Below, one piece after another: positions 25,919 to 35,196 of a stretch of DNA of 64,000 nucleotides. The notes beneath the pieces are model-generated. The model ran no database searches. It was not told where the DNA came from and saw only the letters and a list, made by a program, of their open reading frames with translations. The stretch lies in NCBI RefSeq assembly GCF_963676485.1, contig NZ_OY781114.1, positions 2,806,501 through 2,870,500 on the forward strand. Reading direction: 5' to 3'. The first letter of the stretch is position 1, and every line of letters begins with the position of its first letter. Source of the DNA: an uncultured Cohaesibacter sp. GTDB taxonomy: Bacteria > Pseudomonadota > Alphaproteobacteria > Rhizobiales > Cohaesibacteraceae. The translations under genes and the position numbers were made by a program.

Positions 25919-27307
25919 CTAGCTGGAGCTCTTTTCCAGTTCGCGCACCTGATCGGCAAGAGAGAAGACCTGAGACCATGGATCTTTTTGGGGATCCTTT
26001 TGCTCGGCCTGATGATCGGAAGCTTTGCCCGTGGTCTTGTCTTCGTTTGATGATGTAGCTGCACTCTGCTTGCCGATTGCTGATTTTTCGACGGTTTCGC
26101 TGATCTGGGATGCCCTGATCACTGTAGCCTTGATGGCTTCAGCCTTTGTTGTGGCTTTATCTGCATCATCATCAGTATCGTCAGTCTGAGGGGCTGTATA
26201 TTCGGTCAGGCGTGTGGCGATCTGCTTGATTTCATCGCGCAGGATCTGCTCTCGCTTGGTAAGAGGGCCGTTTGGCATTTCCTCCCCATTGTGCTCCTCA
26301 AGCTCTTTTTCCAGGGCAGCAAGGCGGGTTGCGAGATCCTCGTTGCTGGCGAGGGCTTTGGTCAGTTCATCCTGAAGCGTCTGCTTTTCTTTCTCGAGGC
26401 CGTGAATGACGTTTGACAGATTTTCTCCGTCTTGCAGTTTTTGCTGGGTTTCAAGTTGCATGGCTAGATTGGCGATCTTGGCTTCGGCTTCCAGTCGGCG
26501 GGTTTCCGCCTCTGCCAGAAGGGTGTTGCTGTCGGCGCCGCTTTCTACAGATTGTTGATTGGCGCGATTGACCTGAATGGTCAGCGTGTCGATGGTGCTG
26601 TCTCTGTCGGCAAGGTCTGCCTGCAGTCCGTCGACCTTTTCCTGAAGGGCGGTCAGGCGCTCCTTGGTGCGGTCCAGTTCGCTGGTGCGATGGCCAAGCA
26701 GGGATTCTGCCTTGCTGCGCTCATTGGTCTGCTGGGTCAATTGGCCTGTGAGGCTTGAAATCTCGTCCCTGAGATTTTCTATGCGGGCCATTTGGGCTGC
26801 CAACTCGACCTTTTGTTCGTCGACATTGGTTTCCAGATAGTAGATTTCCTTGTTGAGGTCGACTTTGTCCGTTTCCAGACTTGCGATTGTCTGGCGCGCC
26901 TCTTTTAGAAGCGTTGCCGTATCTTGAAGCTTTCCGGAAATCTGTTTGGCTTCCTCTTTCTGCTCCAAGACCGTGGACTTGAGGGCCTCTATTTCTTCTT
27001 CGTGACGCCCGATCGTGGTGTCCCTTTGTGAAAGTGTGGCATTCAGACGGTCGATCTTGATGGTCTGATTGGCCAGCTGATCCTGTCGGCGGTTGGATAT
27101 GACTTCCAGACGGCGCATGTCTACGGCCATTTCAGCGCGGATATGGTCTTTTTCGGCCTGCAGCTCATTGTAGCTCATGGGGACTTCAGCCAGGAGCTTT
27201 TTCTTGGTGAGACGGACCGCACGGCGCCAGATCATCGGCACGATCAATAGCATGAGCAGCAGAGTGACAAATACCCCGAGCAATATGTACATGAAAATTG
27301 CGATCAC
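25919..27307 (-). CDS. Membrane-anchored coiled-coil protein of unknown function
   Basis: 462 residues: an N-terminal membrane helix (MYILLGVFVTLLLMLLIVPM), a short basic stretch, then about 300 residues of almost continuous coiled coil (residues about 50-360), and an acidic, Thr/Ser-rich tail. The start is GTG at 27307, preceded by GGAAG; the ATG five codons in has no ribosome site. A bitopic scaffold-like topology with most of the chain in the cytoplasm is likely from the basic flank. I do not know a characterised homologue. Confidence 0.75.
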   Translation of the reverse strand: MIAIFMYILLGVFVTLLLMLLIVPMIWRRAVRLTKKKLLAEVPMSYNELQAEKDHIRAEMAVDMRRLEVISNRRQDQLANQTIKIDRLNATLSQRDTTIGRHEEEIEALKSTVLEQKEEAKQISGKLQDTATLLKEARQTIASLETDKVDLNKEIYYLETNVDEQKVELAAQMARIENLRDEISSLTGQLTQQTNERSKAESLLGHRTSELDRTKERLTALQEKVDGLQADLADRDSTIDTLTIQVNRANQQSVESGADSNTLLAEAETRRLEAEAKIANLAMQLETQQKLQDGENLSNVIHGLEKEKQTLQDELTKALASNEDLATRLAALEKELEEHNGEEMPNGPLTKREQILRDEIKQIATRLTEYTAPQTDDTDDDADKATTKAEAIKATVIRASQISETVEKSAIGKQSAATSSNEDKTTGKASDHQAEQKDPQKDPWSQVFSLADQVRELEKSSS

Positions 27308-27539
27308 GGCGTCTTTCTTCCTTGCTGGATTGCCTTTGCTATGCTCACGTTGATGCGCCCATCAGATGCTTTTGTGCGATGCCTTAGAATGCAAACCGGT
27401 GAAGCGGAATGCATCATCAGGCCTGCCATTCAAACATATTCTCATATAGGCAGACAATCTGCCTTTCATGAAAAGAAAGGCTGTTATCGTCTAGATAGCA
27501 GCCAATCTTGTATGGCGAAATAAGAAATCACATGAAAAT

Positions 27540-27576
27540 CGCGCTTTCTGACCGGAAGGGCAGGTCAGAAAGCGCG
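27540..27576 (-). terminator. Strong hairpin after eipA
   Basis: A perfect 14-bp stem (27540-27553 with 27563-27576, CGCGCTTTCTGACC arm) with a 9-base loop ends 18 bases after the eipA stop. On the transcribed strand GATTTTC follows. Confidence 0.75.
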
Positions 27577-27594
27577 ATGTCTGTGCCGGAGCAA

Positions 27595-28200
27595 TCAGAA
27601 CGGGTTCCAGGTGGCTTTGCGGGTGAATTTCAAATAGCCGATATTCACGCCGAGCCTTGCGCCCACGCCTGAGCGAATGGGAACAATATAATATTGCTGG
27701 TCGAGGCTGAGCACGGTGACCCCGAAGCCGCCTATCAGATAGGCCGAGCCATTGACCCCAACCCAGCGACGGTAAAGATAGTCAACGCTAGGTAGGTGAT
27801 AGACCAGCATCATTGTGCGGTTGCCATCGCCGCCGAAATCCCAGCCGATCGATGGGCCCTGCCAGAAGACTTTGTGTGTGCCCATATTCTTGGTGTAGAG
27901 ATCGCCTTCGCCATAGCGCGCTCCGGCAACAAATGCGCCGCTGCCTTCTTGTCCGAGAATATAGCCGTTCGGCAAGCCGTATTTCGAAACAGCCTTCTCA
28001 ACCGCAGACGCCAATCCTCCGGTGATCTTGCCAAAGAACTGGTGGCCGGTGTCAACGATTTCGCTCGTTGTATAATGTTCGTTTGTCTGTGCGCGTGCCG
28101 TTGTTGCGAAGACCGTCAGGGCCGCGATGGTGAACGCAAGCAAAAGCAATTCCATGCCTTTGTGCTTCAGTTCGTTTGACCTAGCCAGGTTTGCCATCAT
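27595..28200 (-). CDS. eipA: Envelope integrity protein A (DUF1134)
   Basis: 201 residues from ATG 28200, with AAGGA as ribosome site. The N-terminal signal segment is LLLLAFTIAALTVFATTARA. The mature part (YTTSEIVDTGHQFFGKITGG, then ASAVEKAVSKYGLPNGYILG, GPSIGWDFGGDGNRTMMLVY) is DUF1134, named EipA in Brucella, where it is periplasmic and needed for envelope stability. Conserved across Hyphomicrobiales. Divergent from the YHS gene with about 245 bases between. Confidence 0.88.
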   Translation of the reverse strand: MMANLARSNELKHKGMELLLLAFTIAALTVFATTARAQTNEHYTTSEIVDTGHQFFGKITGGLASAVEKAVSKYGLPNGYILGQEGSGAFVAGARYGEGDLYTKNMGTHKVFWQGPSIGWDFGGDGNRTMMLVYHLPSVDYLYRRWVGVNGSAYLIGGFGVTVLSLDQQYYIVPIRSGVGARLGVNIGYLKFTRKATWNPF

Positions 28201-28446
28201 GAATATCCTTGTAATGGTGTGGCAGTTTTCCACCGATTATTCTTCAATCTGCTCGCCATTTTTTACAGGAGTGGCTTCACTTGCAAGTGAAAATGAAAAG
28301 CTTTTGTTTACATTGATCGGTGGATGACACTTTTATTTAACAGAAAGACTCACAATCTGATTTTAACCCAAAATAAGAGCAAAAAAGTGATTGCTATTGC
28401 GTCTCGTTCACTGATGCCCCTTTTTTGTGAAAAAAAGGAGGATCCC

Positions 28447-28980
28447 TTGCTTTCGAAACAAGCTATGCGACGCGTGTACTCAATGACAGGCCGACAAGGA
28501 TTCTTGCGTATGCGTCTTCTTTTTCTTCTGCTTGCTCTTGTTTGCGTCGGATTGGGGATGAGTTCAACGGCAGAGGCGTCAGCGCAATCACGCCGGATTG
28601 TCACTGATGCCCGTTCGGGTTACGCGATCTATGGATATGATCCGGTTGCCTATTTTACCGATCATTCAGCCATTCCCGGACGGAGGGAGAATGAATATGT
28701 CTGGAATGGCGTATCATGGATCTTCTCTTCCAGAGCGAACAAGGCCGTGTTCATGCAAAATCCGGATGTTTACGCCCCTCAATATGGTGGTCACGGTGCT
28801 CTTGCCATGGCGCGCGGCTACGCATCGGACAGCAACCCTAACGTTTGGGCGATTTATAGGAACCGGCTGTTTCTTTTCTACTCCTATACTGCGCGGGCGG
28901 CTTGGGCCGAGGCTGTTGATTTGCATGTAAAGCGTGCGGATGGCGAATGGCCCAGGATCAAGGGCACCTTGTCTCGGTGA
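28447..28980 (+). CDS. Exported YHS-domain protein
   Basis: 177 residues if started at TTG 28447, which has an ideal GGAGG five bases upstream; ATG codons at 28465 and 28510 are alternatives, the last giving MRLLFLLLALVCVGLGM as signal peptide. The mature part holds a YHS domain (YAIYGYDPVAYFTDHSAIPG, VWNGVSWIFSSRANKAVF, YAPQYGGHGALAMARG). The usual YGG-x-C Cys is replaced by His-Gly here. YHS domains are linked to metal or haem-copper contexts; the role here is unknown. Confidence 0.78.
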   Translation: MLSKQAMRRVYSMTGRQGFLRMRLLFLLLALVCVGLGMSSTAEASAQSRRIVTDARSGYAIYGYDPVAYFTDHSAIPGRRENEYVWNGVSWIFSSRANKAVFMQNPDVYAPQYGGHGALAMARGYASDSNPNVWAIYRNRLFLFYSYTARAAWAEAVDLHVKRADGEWPRIKGTLSR

Positions 28981-29235
28981 ATTGTGCAAAAACGGGACTA
29001 ATCCTTTCAAACCATGCCGCAAGCTGCGTGAAAATGCTGACGCGTTTGTGAAACAGGACGATTGTGTTGCTTCTGGCCTTGGCAGCAGGGGGGCTAAAAG
29101 GTAATGCTTCGAATTGTGCGAAAGGTTGATTCGTATTCTAATAAATCTGCTAACCTTTGGGGTCCGTTGAGTATCAGGAACCAGACCTGATGTTGAACCG
29201 AGCCCAAAGTGATGCCGCTGCTTTTAGAGGGTGCA

Positions 29236-29949
29236 ATGTCTGGTATTGATACACTGTCTTCGATGGATTTGGCCGCGCTGCTTTGCAGCCGTGTTTGTCA
29301 CGATATTATTAGTCCTGTCGGGGCCGTTATCAACGGTCTGGAAGTTCTCGAAGAAGATAATGGCGAAGAAATGCAAACCTTCGCCATGGAGCTTATTACC
29401 AAAAGTGCCAGCACGGCATCGGCCAAACTTCAGTTCGCGCGCCTCGCATTCGGCGCAGCAGGTTCGGCCGGAGCGGAAATCGATACCGGTGACGCTGAAA
29501 GTGTTGCTCGGGGCTATATGAATTCCGAAAAAGCTGAAATTGAATGGGAAGGCACGCGCGTGCTGATGCCCAAGAATCTGGTCAAGCTGCTGCTCAACCT
29601 GATCATGATCAGCATTTCTACCATTCCTCGCGGGGGCACGATCAAGGTGTCTCATGAAGGCGATGCCAAATATCCTACCTTCAAACTGGTTTCCGAAGGC
29701 AAGAATGCGCGTATCCCTGCAAGCCTCGATCGCCTGCTGCGTGGACGTCCTGCTGATGAGCAGGGATTCACGGCCAATTCCATCCAGCCTTATTACACCG
29801 GTCTGCTCGCCCGTGAAGCGAAGATGGACCTTGCGTTTGATTGGGTCGATGACACGATCACCATTCAGGCCAAGCCGGTTCACATCCCCAGTGCCGATGA
29901 AATGATCGGTCAGGCGATCCCGAGTGATGAGTCAAACAAGGCGCAATAA
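29236..29949 (+). CDS. chpT: Histidine phosphotransferase ChpT
   Basis: 237 residues from ATG 29236 (ribosome site AGAGGG). The DHp-like helix carries H22 in LCSRVCHDIISPVGAVINGL, exactly the ChpT motif, and a degenerate ATPase-like domain follows. ChpT passes phosphate from the hybrid kinase CckA to CtrA and CpdR in the alphaproteobacterial cell-cycle network. CckA is not in this window; ctrA is 7 kb downstream. It precedes the che genes by 259 bases. Confidence 0.92.
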   Translation: MSGIDTLSSMDLAALLCSRVCHDIISPVGAVINGLEVLEEDNGEEMQTFAMELITKSASTASAKLQFARLAFGAAGSAGAEIDTGDAESVARGYMNSEKAEIEWEGTRVLMPKNLVKLLLNLIMISISTIPRGGTIKVSHEGDAKYPTFKLVSEGKNARIPASLDRLLRGRPADEQGFTANSIQPYYTGLLAREAKMDLAFDWVDDTITIQAKPVHIPSADEMIGQAIPSDESNKAQ

Positions 29950-30208
29950 GATCCGTAGAGTTACTTATCGTAAATAGTCGATATTCTGGACAGAACTGTA
30001 TCCAGACTATTGAATTTATTCTACATTAATCAAGTATAGTCATTCATACCAAAGTCGCGAAACTTTTATAAACAGATGCACCGTGAATTGCGTCAAGTTT
30101 GAATGTTTGTGTGCTTTGCTTCAGCTTAAATTAACGCTTTGGCCCGAGACTGAAGCGGAATAACTGTCTATTCGGACCGGTTTCCGCCAAGAATCAGGGT
30201 TTTAGGCC

Positions 30209-33040
30209 ATGGATGATCTTTTACGTGAATTTATCGAGGAAACGAACGAGAGCCTTGACGTCGTAGACGTTGAGCTTGTGAAATTTGAGCAAGAGCCAAA
30301 TAACGCTCAGATCCTCGATAACATCTTTCGTCTCGTACATACTATCAAAGGAACTTGCGGTTTCTTGGGGCTTCCAAGGCTCGAGGCCCTCGCGCATGCC
30401 GCCGAGACCTTGATGGGCAAGTTCCGAGATGGGGCTCCTGTGACGGGAGAAGCCGTTTCTATCATTCTTGTCTCGCTTGATCGGATTAAAGAGATTGTCG
30501 GAGAGCTGGAGGCGAATGAGGCGGAACCTGAAGGCTCTGATGATGATCTCATCGACCAGTTGGACCGTTTGTCGGGCATAGGGAAATATGCCGGGCAGGG
30601 GACTTCTGTGGTCGATCAGGCAAATGGCGGTGCAGCTGAAGCGCCCGCAGCCGAAGCTGCTGAAGAAACCCCGGTAGCTGAAGCAAAATCCGAAGGTGAA
30701 CCGGCGCACGAAGTCTACCAAGTGCTTGAGCGCGAGCTTAAGGCTGGCGAAGTTTCTCTTGATGAACTGGAACGCGCTTTCCGCGAAGCTGATGGCCCTG
30801 ACGATTTTGACGTCGCTCAGAGTGCCAAGGAAGCCGCAGAGGCTGCCATTGCCGATGCCGCGGCTCAGAAACGTATGGGCAAGGTGCCAACAAGCAAGGC
30901 ACCTGTCGAGAAAGCGCCTGTAGCCAAAAAGAAAAAAGAAGAGCCAAAGGCTGAGAAAGAGCAGAAATCAGGCGGCGGGGCACATCAGTCCATCCGTGTG
31001 AATGTCGAAACGCTCGAACATCTCATGACCATGGTCTCCGAGCTGGTGCTGACCCGCAACCAGCTGCTGGAAATTGTGCGCCGTCATGAAGATTCAGAAT
31101 TCAAGGTGCCTTTGCAGCGTCTTTCCAACGTAACCGTTGAACTGCAGGAAGGGGTCATGAAGACCCGCATGCAGCCAATCGGAAACGCCTGGCAGAAACT
31201 GCCTCGCATCGTTCGCGATCTGGCTAACGATCTGCACAAGGAAATCGATCTGGTCATGATCGGTCAGGATACGGAACTTGATCGTCAGGTTCTGGAACTG
31301 ATCAAGGATCCTTTGACACACATGGTGCGCAACTCTGCCGACCATGGTCTGGAGAATGGCGAAGAACGTGTTGCCATGGGCAAGCCGGCGAAGGGCACCG
31401 TTACCCTTTCTGCTTACCATGAAGGCGGTCACATTATCATCGACATTTCCGATGACGGTCGCGGTATTAACACCGAGAAGGTCAAGGAAAAGATCCTCAA
31501 GAGCGAGCTTGCGACCGAAGCTGAACTGGACAAAATGTCCGAGCAGCAGATCAACAAGTTCATCTTTGCGGCTGGCTTCTCAACGGCTGAAAAAGTGACC
31601 AACGTGTCTGGTCGCGGTGTTGGCATGGACGTTGTCCGCAACAACATCGAATTGATCGGTGGATCTGTTGATCTCAAATCCATTCCGGGCAAGGGATCGA
31701 CTTTCTCCATCAAGATCCCGCTCACGCTGGCCATTGTTTCCACCCTGTTGGTTGAAGCTTCAGGCGATCGTTTTGCGATCCCGCAGCTCTCGGTGGTCGA
31801 ACTGGTGCGTGTCCAGAACAATTCCGAGCACAAGATAGAGCGGATCAAGGATACGCCGGTACTGCGCTTGCGCAACAAGCTGCTGCCGCTCATCCATTTG
31901 AGCAACCTGCTGGGCATCGACAAGAAGGGCGAGACCAACGATATCGAGCTGGATGATAATGGTTTCATTGTCGTCATGCAGGTTGGTGCCCAGACCTTCG
32001 GCGTTGTCGTCGATGCGGTCTTCCACACTGAGGAAATCGTGGTCAAGCCTATGGCGACCATGCTGCGTCATCTGACCATGTTCTCGGGCAACACCATTCT
32101 GGGTGATGGCTCCGTGATCATGATCCTTGATCCCAATGGTGTGGCTCAGGCCTTCGGTAGCCATGTTGGCACCGATGTGGAAGCCAATACCGAAGCCGCA
32201 GAAAAAGAAGCGCTGCCAGAGGAACAGAATACCGTGTCCCTGCTTATCTTCCGCGCCGGCTCTCCGGAACCGAAAGCGGTGCCGCTGTCACTGGTCACAC
32301 GTCTGGAAGAATTCGAGATCGAGCAGATCGAATTCTCCAACGGACGCGACATGGTGCAGTATCGCGGTAGCTTGATGCCTCTTGTTCAGGTCAATGATTT
32401 CGTGCAACGCCGCACAGAGGGCAGCCAGCCGATGCTGGTCTTCTCCGATGCTGGGCGCTCCATGGGGCTCGTTGTTGATGAGATCGTCGATATTGTCGAT
32501 GAGCAGCTCAATATTGAGGTTTCTTCGGAAGTTCCGGGCATTCTTGGTACTGCCGTGATCAAGGGCAAGGCAACGGAAATCATCGATGTCGGCCACTTCC
32601 TGCCACAGGCCTTCGAGGATTGGTTCCATCGCAAGGAAATGAGTGACGAAGACCTTCTGACCAAGAAACTGCTGTTTGTTGACGACTCCAGCTTCTTCCG
32701 TAACATGCTTGGCCCAGTGCTGAAAGCAGCCGGATATGAAGTGACGATCTGTTCGTCGGGTGTCGAGGCCTTGTCTGTTCTTGAGAGAGATCCAAGCTAC
32801 GAGATTGTCGTATCCGACATTGAGATGCCCGAAATGAACGGCTTTGAGCTTTGCGAGGCAATCCGCCGCCAGCCAGCGACCCGCGATATTCCGATTATCG
32901 CTCTGTCGTCGCTGTGCACCCCGGCTGCCATCGAGCGCGGTCGTCAGGCTGGCTTCAACGACTATGTTGCCAAGTTTGACCGTCCGGGCCTCATCGCCTC
33001 TCTGAAGGAACAACGCATTGAATTGGGAGTTGCAGCATGA
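30209..33040 (+). CDS. cheA: Hybrid chemotaxis kinase CheA with two CheW-like domains and a receiver
   Basis: 943 residues. An Hpt domain (1-105) has the phospho-His H44 in RLVHTIKGTCGFLG; a Glu/Ala-rich linker follows, then the dimerisation helices (about 265-330), the ATPase (about 335-505: N375 in HMVRNSADHGLE, DDGRG 415-419, GRGVGMD 468-474), a first CheW-like domain (507-650), a second one (about 673-805), and a C-terminal receiver (819-943) with D825/D826 and phospho-acceptor D870. No clear CheY-binding P2 is seen. It overlaps cheW by ATGA and heads the che operon. Confidence 0.95.
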   Translation: MDDLLREFIEETNESLDVVDVELVKFEQEPNNAQILDNIFRLVHTIKGTCGFLGLPRLEALAHAAETLMGKFRDGAPVTGEAVSIILVSLDRIKEIVGELEANEAEPEGSDDDLIDQLDRLSGIGKYAGQGTSVVDQANGGAAEAPAAEAAEETPVAEAKSEGEPAHEVYQVLERELKAGEVSLDELERAFREADGPDDFDVAQSAKEAAEAAIADAAAQKRMGKVPTSKAPVEKAPVAKKKKEEPKAEKEQKSGGGAHQSIRVNVETLEHLMTMVSELVLTRNQLLEIVRRHEDSEFKVPLQRLSNVTVELQEGVMKTRMQPIGNAWQKLPRIVRDLANDLHKEIDLVMIGQDTELDRQVLELIKDPLTHMVRNSADHGLENGEERVAMGKPAKGTVTLSAYHEGGHIIIDISDDGRGINTEKVKEKILKSELATEAELDKMSEQQINKFIFAAGFSTAEKVTNVSGRGVGMDVVRNNIELIGGSVDLKSIPGKGSTFSIKIPLTLAIVSTLLVEASGDRFAIPQLSVVELVRVQNNSEHKIERIKDTPVLRLRNKLLPLIHLSNLLGIDKKGETNDIELDDNGFIVVMQVGAQTFGVVVDAVFHTEEIVVKPMATMLRHLTMFSGNTILGDGSVIMILDPNGVAQAFGSHVGTDVEANTEAAEKEALPEEQNTVSLLIFRAGSPEPKAVPLSLVTRLEEFEIEQIEFSNGRDMVQYRGSLMPLVQVNDFVQRRTEGSQPMLVFSDAGRSMGLVVDEIVDIVDEQLNIEVSSEVPGILGTAVIKGKATEIIDVGHFLPQAFEDWFHRKEMSDEDLLTKKLLFVDDSSFFRNMLGPVLKAAGYEVTICSSGVEALSVLERDPSYEIVVSDIEMPEMNGFELCEAIRRQPATRDIPIIALSSLCTPAAIERGRQAGFNDYVAKFDRPGLIASLKEQRIELGVAA

Positions 33041-33528
33041 GCAACCATCATCTGACACAAGAGCTGGAAGACGATAGCGTCAATGAAACAATCCAGTATG
33101 TGACGATCTTCATTTCAGGCCAGCTCTTTGGTTTGCCAATCAATCGTGTTCATGACGTGTTCGTTCCTGAATCCGTCACCCGCGTTCCGCTGTCTCAGGT
33201 GGAAATTGCCGGTGTGCTGAATCTTCGCGGACGCATCGTGACAGCAATTGATATGCGCAAGCGTCTTGGTCTGCCCCCTCATGAACATGTGGGAAGCATG
33301 ATGGCTATCGGAATCGAGTTCAAGGAGGAATCCTACGGCCTGATTATCGATAGTGTTGGGGAGGTTTTGGATTTGAGCGAGACGAGCCGTGAGGCCGTAC
33401 CAAGCAACCTTGATTCCCGCTGGGCTGACATTGCGGCCGGCGTGCATCGCTTGGAAAAGGAACTCATGGTTATTCTCGATGTTGATCGGGTTCTGGGCGA
33501 TATGGTTACAACGGGCGTTGCTGCCTAG
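33037..33528 (+). CDS. cheW: Chemotaxis coupling protein CheW
   Basis: 163-residue CheW domain protein linking receptors to CheA: QYVTIFISGQLFGLPINRVH, then GVLNLRGRIVTAIDMRKRLG and the conserved SVGEVLDLS. It overlaps the cheA stop by 4 bases (ATGA), so the two are translationally coupled. Confidence 0.95.
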   Translation: MSNHHLTQELEDDSVNETIQYVTIFISGQLFGLPINRVHDVFVPESVTRVPLSQVEIAGVLNLRGRIVTAIDMRKRLGLPPHEHVGSMMAIGIEFKEESYGLIIDSVGEVLDLSETSREAVPSNLDSRWADIAAGVHRLEKELMVILDVDRVLGDMVTTGVAA

Positions 33529-33564
33529 TTGAGCCGCCCTGCGGTACCTTTGGAGACGAAGAAT

Positions 33565-33930
33565 ATGAAAACGTGTCTGGTAGTTGATGACTCCAGTGTA
33601 ATCAGAAAAGTTGCTCGTCGCATTCTTGAGGATCTCGATTTCGAGATCTTCGAGGCGGAAGATGGCAAGGAAGCTCTGGAGAGCTGTGCGGCGCAAATGC
33701 CGGATGCCGTGTTGCTTGACTGGAATATGCCTGTCATGGACGGTCTGGATTTTCTCATGGAGCTTCGCAAACTGGAAGATGGAGCAAATCCGAAGGTTAT
33801 TTTCTGTACAACTGAAAACGATGTCGCGCACATAGCAAAGGCAATCCGCGCAGGCGCAAACGAGTATATCATGAAGCCGTTTGATCGCGATATCGTGGAA
33901 GCCAAGCTTCAAGAAGTTGGTCTGATTTAA
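33565..33930 (+). CDS. cheY: Chemotaxis response regulator CheY
   Basis: 121-residue single receiver domain: D8/D9 acidic pair, phospho-acceptor D52 in LLDWNMPVMDG, and K104 in YIMKPF. Phosphorylated by CheA it would bind the flagellar switch (FliM, not in the window). The ATG at 33565 gives the normal length; the frame extends 12 codons further upstream without family similarity. Confidence 0.94.
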   Translation: MKTCLVVDDSSVIRKVARRILEDLDFEIFEAEDGKEALESCAAQMPDAVLLDWNMPVMDGLDFLMELRKLEDGANPKVIFCTTENDVAHIAKAIRAGANEYIMKPFDRDIVEAKLQEVGLI

Positions 33931-33960
33931 GTCGGTTTCCCTCTTGTGTGAGTTTAAAAT

Positions 33961-35196
33961 ATGGGTCTGATGTCCGCTGAGGCTACTGTTGCGAAATCCA
34001 CTTCACGGCAAGTGAAAGTGATGGTAGTTGACGACTCTGTTGTTATTCGTGGTTTGATTGGTCGCTGGGTGACTGAAGACCCGGCTCTTGAACTGGTCGG
34101 GTCACATCGCAATGGCCGGCTGGCCGTTGAGGATATCGCCAAGTCCAAGCCGGATATCGTCGTTCTCGACATTGAAATGCCAGACATGGACGGGCTGACA
34201 GCACTGCCGCTGCTTTTGAAAAACTATTCAAAAGCCCGGATATTGATGGCCTCGACCCTTACCCGTCGCAACGCCGAAATCAGTTTGCGTGCCTTGTCGC
34301 TCGGTGCAACAGATTATGTGCCCAAGCCGGAATCCAACAGTCAAATCACCACATCGCGTGAATTTCGCATAGAGCTGCTGGCCAAGATCAAGGCCATTGG
34401 TGGTGCGGTTGAGGATGGTCCGGCACAGTTTCGTGCATCGCGTGCTGCCGCGCGTCCGGGAACGGCTCCTACGGCCCGCGCACAGCAAAGCCGACAGGCA
34501 ATGGCTGCTGATGCGGCAGCTGGACGCAAACCTGTCTCTGCCGCCGCTCCAGTGCCCGCAGGGGCTGTTGCTGGCCCTAACGGGATCATGTTGCGCAAGA
34601 TGGGGTCCGCACGCCCTCGTGCTCTGCTGATTGGCAGCTCCACAGGAGGGCCTCAGGCACTTGAAAAGCTTCTACAGGAAATCGGGCCGCAGATGCGTTC
34701 GGCCCCGATCCTGATCACTCAGCATATGCCAGCAACCTTCACGGCCATTCTGGCTGACCATCTGGCCCGGGCATCCGGGATGCCGTCAGCCGAGGCAAAA
34801 GATGGCGAGGTTGTTCAGAACGGGCATATCTATGTTGCCCCTGGTGGCAAACATATGGAATTGACCAAACAGGCCGGTCAGGCTGTTATCAAGCTGACCG
34901 ATGGCCCTCCGGTGAATTTCTGCAAGCCAGCAGTGGATCCATTTTTCGAAAGTGCTGCCCAGGTATACGGCGCAGCTGCTCTTGGTGTCATTCTGACCGG
35001 AATGGGTCATGATGGTGCTGCAGGGGCTCGCCATATTGTCGATGCTGGTGGCAGTATATTAGCTCAAGATGAAGCAAGCAGTGTTGTTTGGGGCATGCCA
35101 GGAGCCGCCGCTCAGGCCGGTGTCTGTGCTGCCGTCATACCGCTCAATCAGATTGGCTCCAAAGTAATGCGTGTATTTAGGGGGGAGCGGACATGA
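33961..35196 (+). CDS. cheB: Chemotaxis methylesterase CheB
   Basis: 411 residues. Receiver domain with D70 (VVLDIEMPDMDG), an Ala/Pro-rich linker (about 155-205), and the C-terminal methylesterase/glutamine deamidase with catalytic S227 (GSSTGG), H255 (TQHMP) and D351 (MGHDGA). It removes methyl groups from receptors. ATG at 33961 or 33970 are both possible. The stop overlaps the cheR start. Confidence 0.94.
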   Translation: MGLMSAEATVAKSTSRQVKVMVVDDSVVIRGLIGRWVTEDPALELVGSHRNGRLAVEDIAKSKPDIVVLDIEMPDMDGLTALPLLLKNYSKARILMASTLTRRNAEISLRALSLGATDYVPKPESNSQITTSREFRIELLAKIKAIGGAVEDGPAQFRASRAAARPGTAPTARAQQSRQAMAADAAAGRKPVSAAAPVPAGAVAGPNGIMLRKMGSARPRALLIGSSTGGPQALEKLLQEIGPQMRSAPILITQHMPATFTAILADHLARASGMPSAEAKDGEVVQNGHIYVAPGGKHMELTKQAGQAVIKLTDGPPVNFCKPAVDPFFESAAQVYGAAALGVILTGMGHDGAAGARHIVDAGGSILAQDEASSVVWGMPGAAAQAGVCAAVIPLNQIGSKVMRVFRGERT

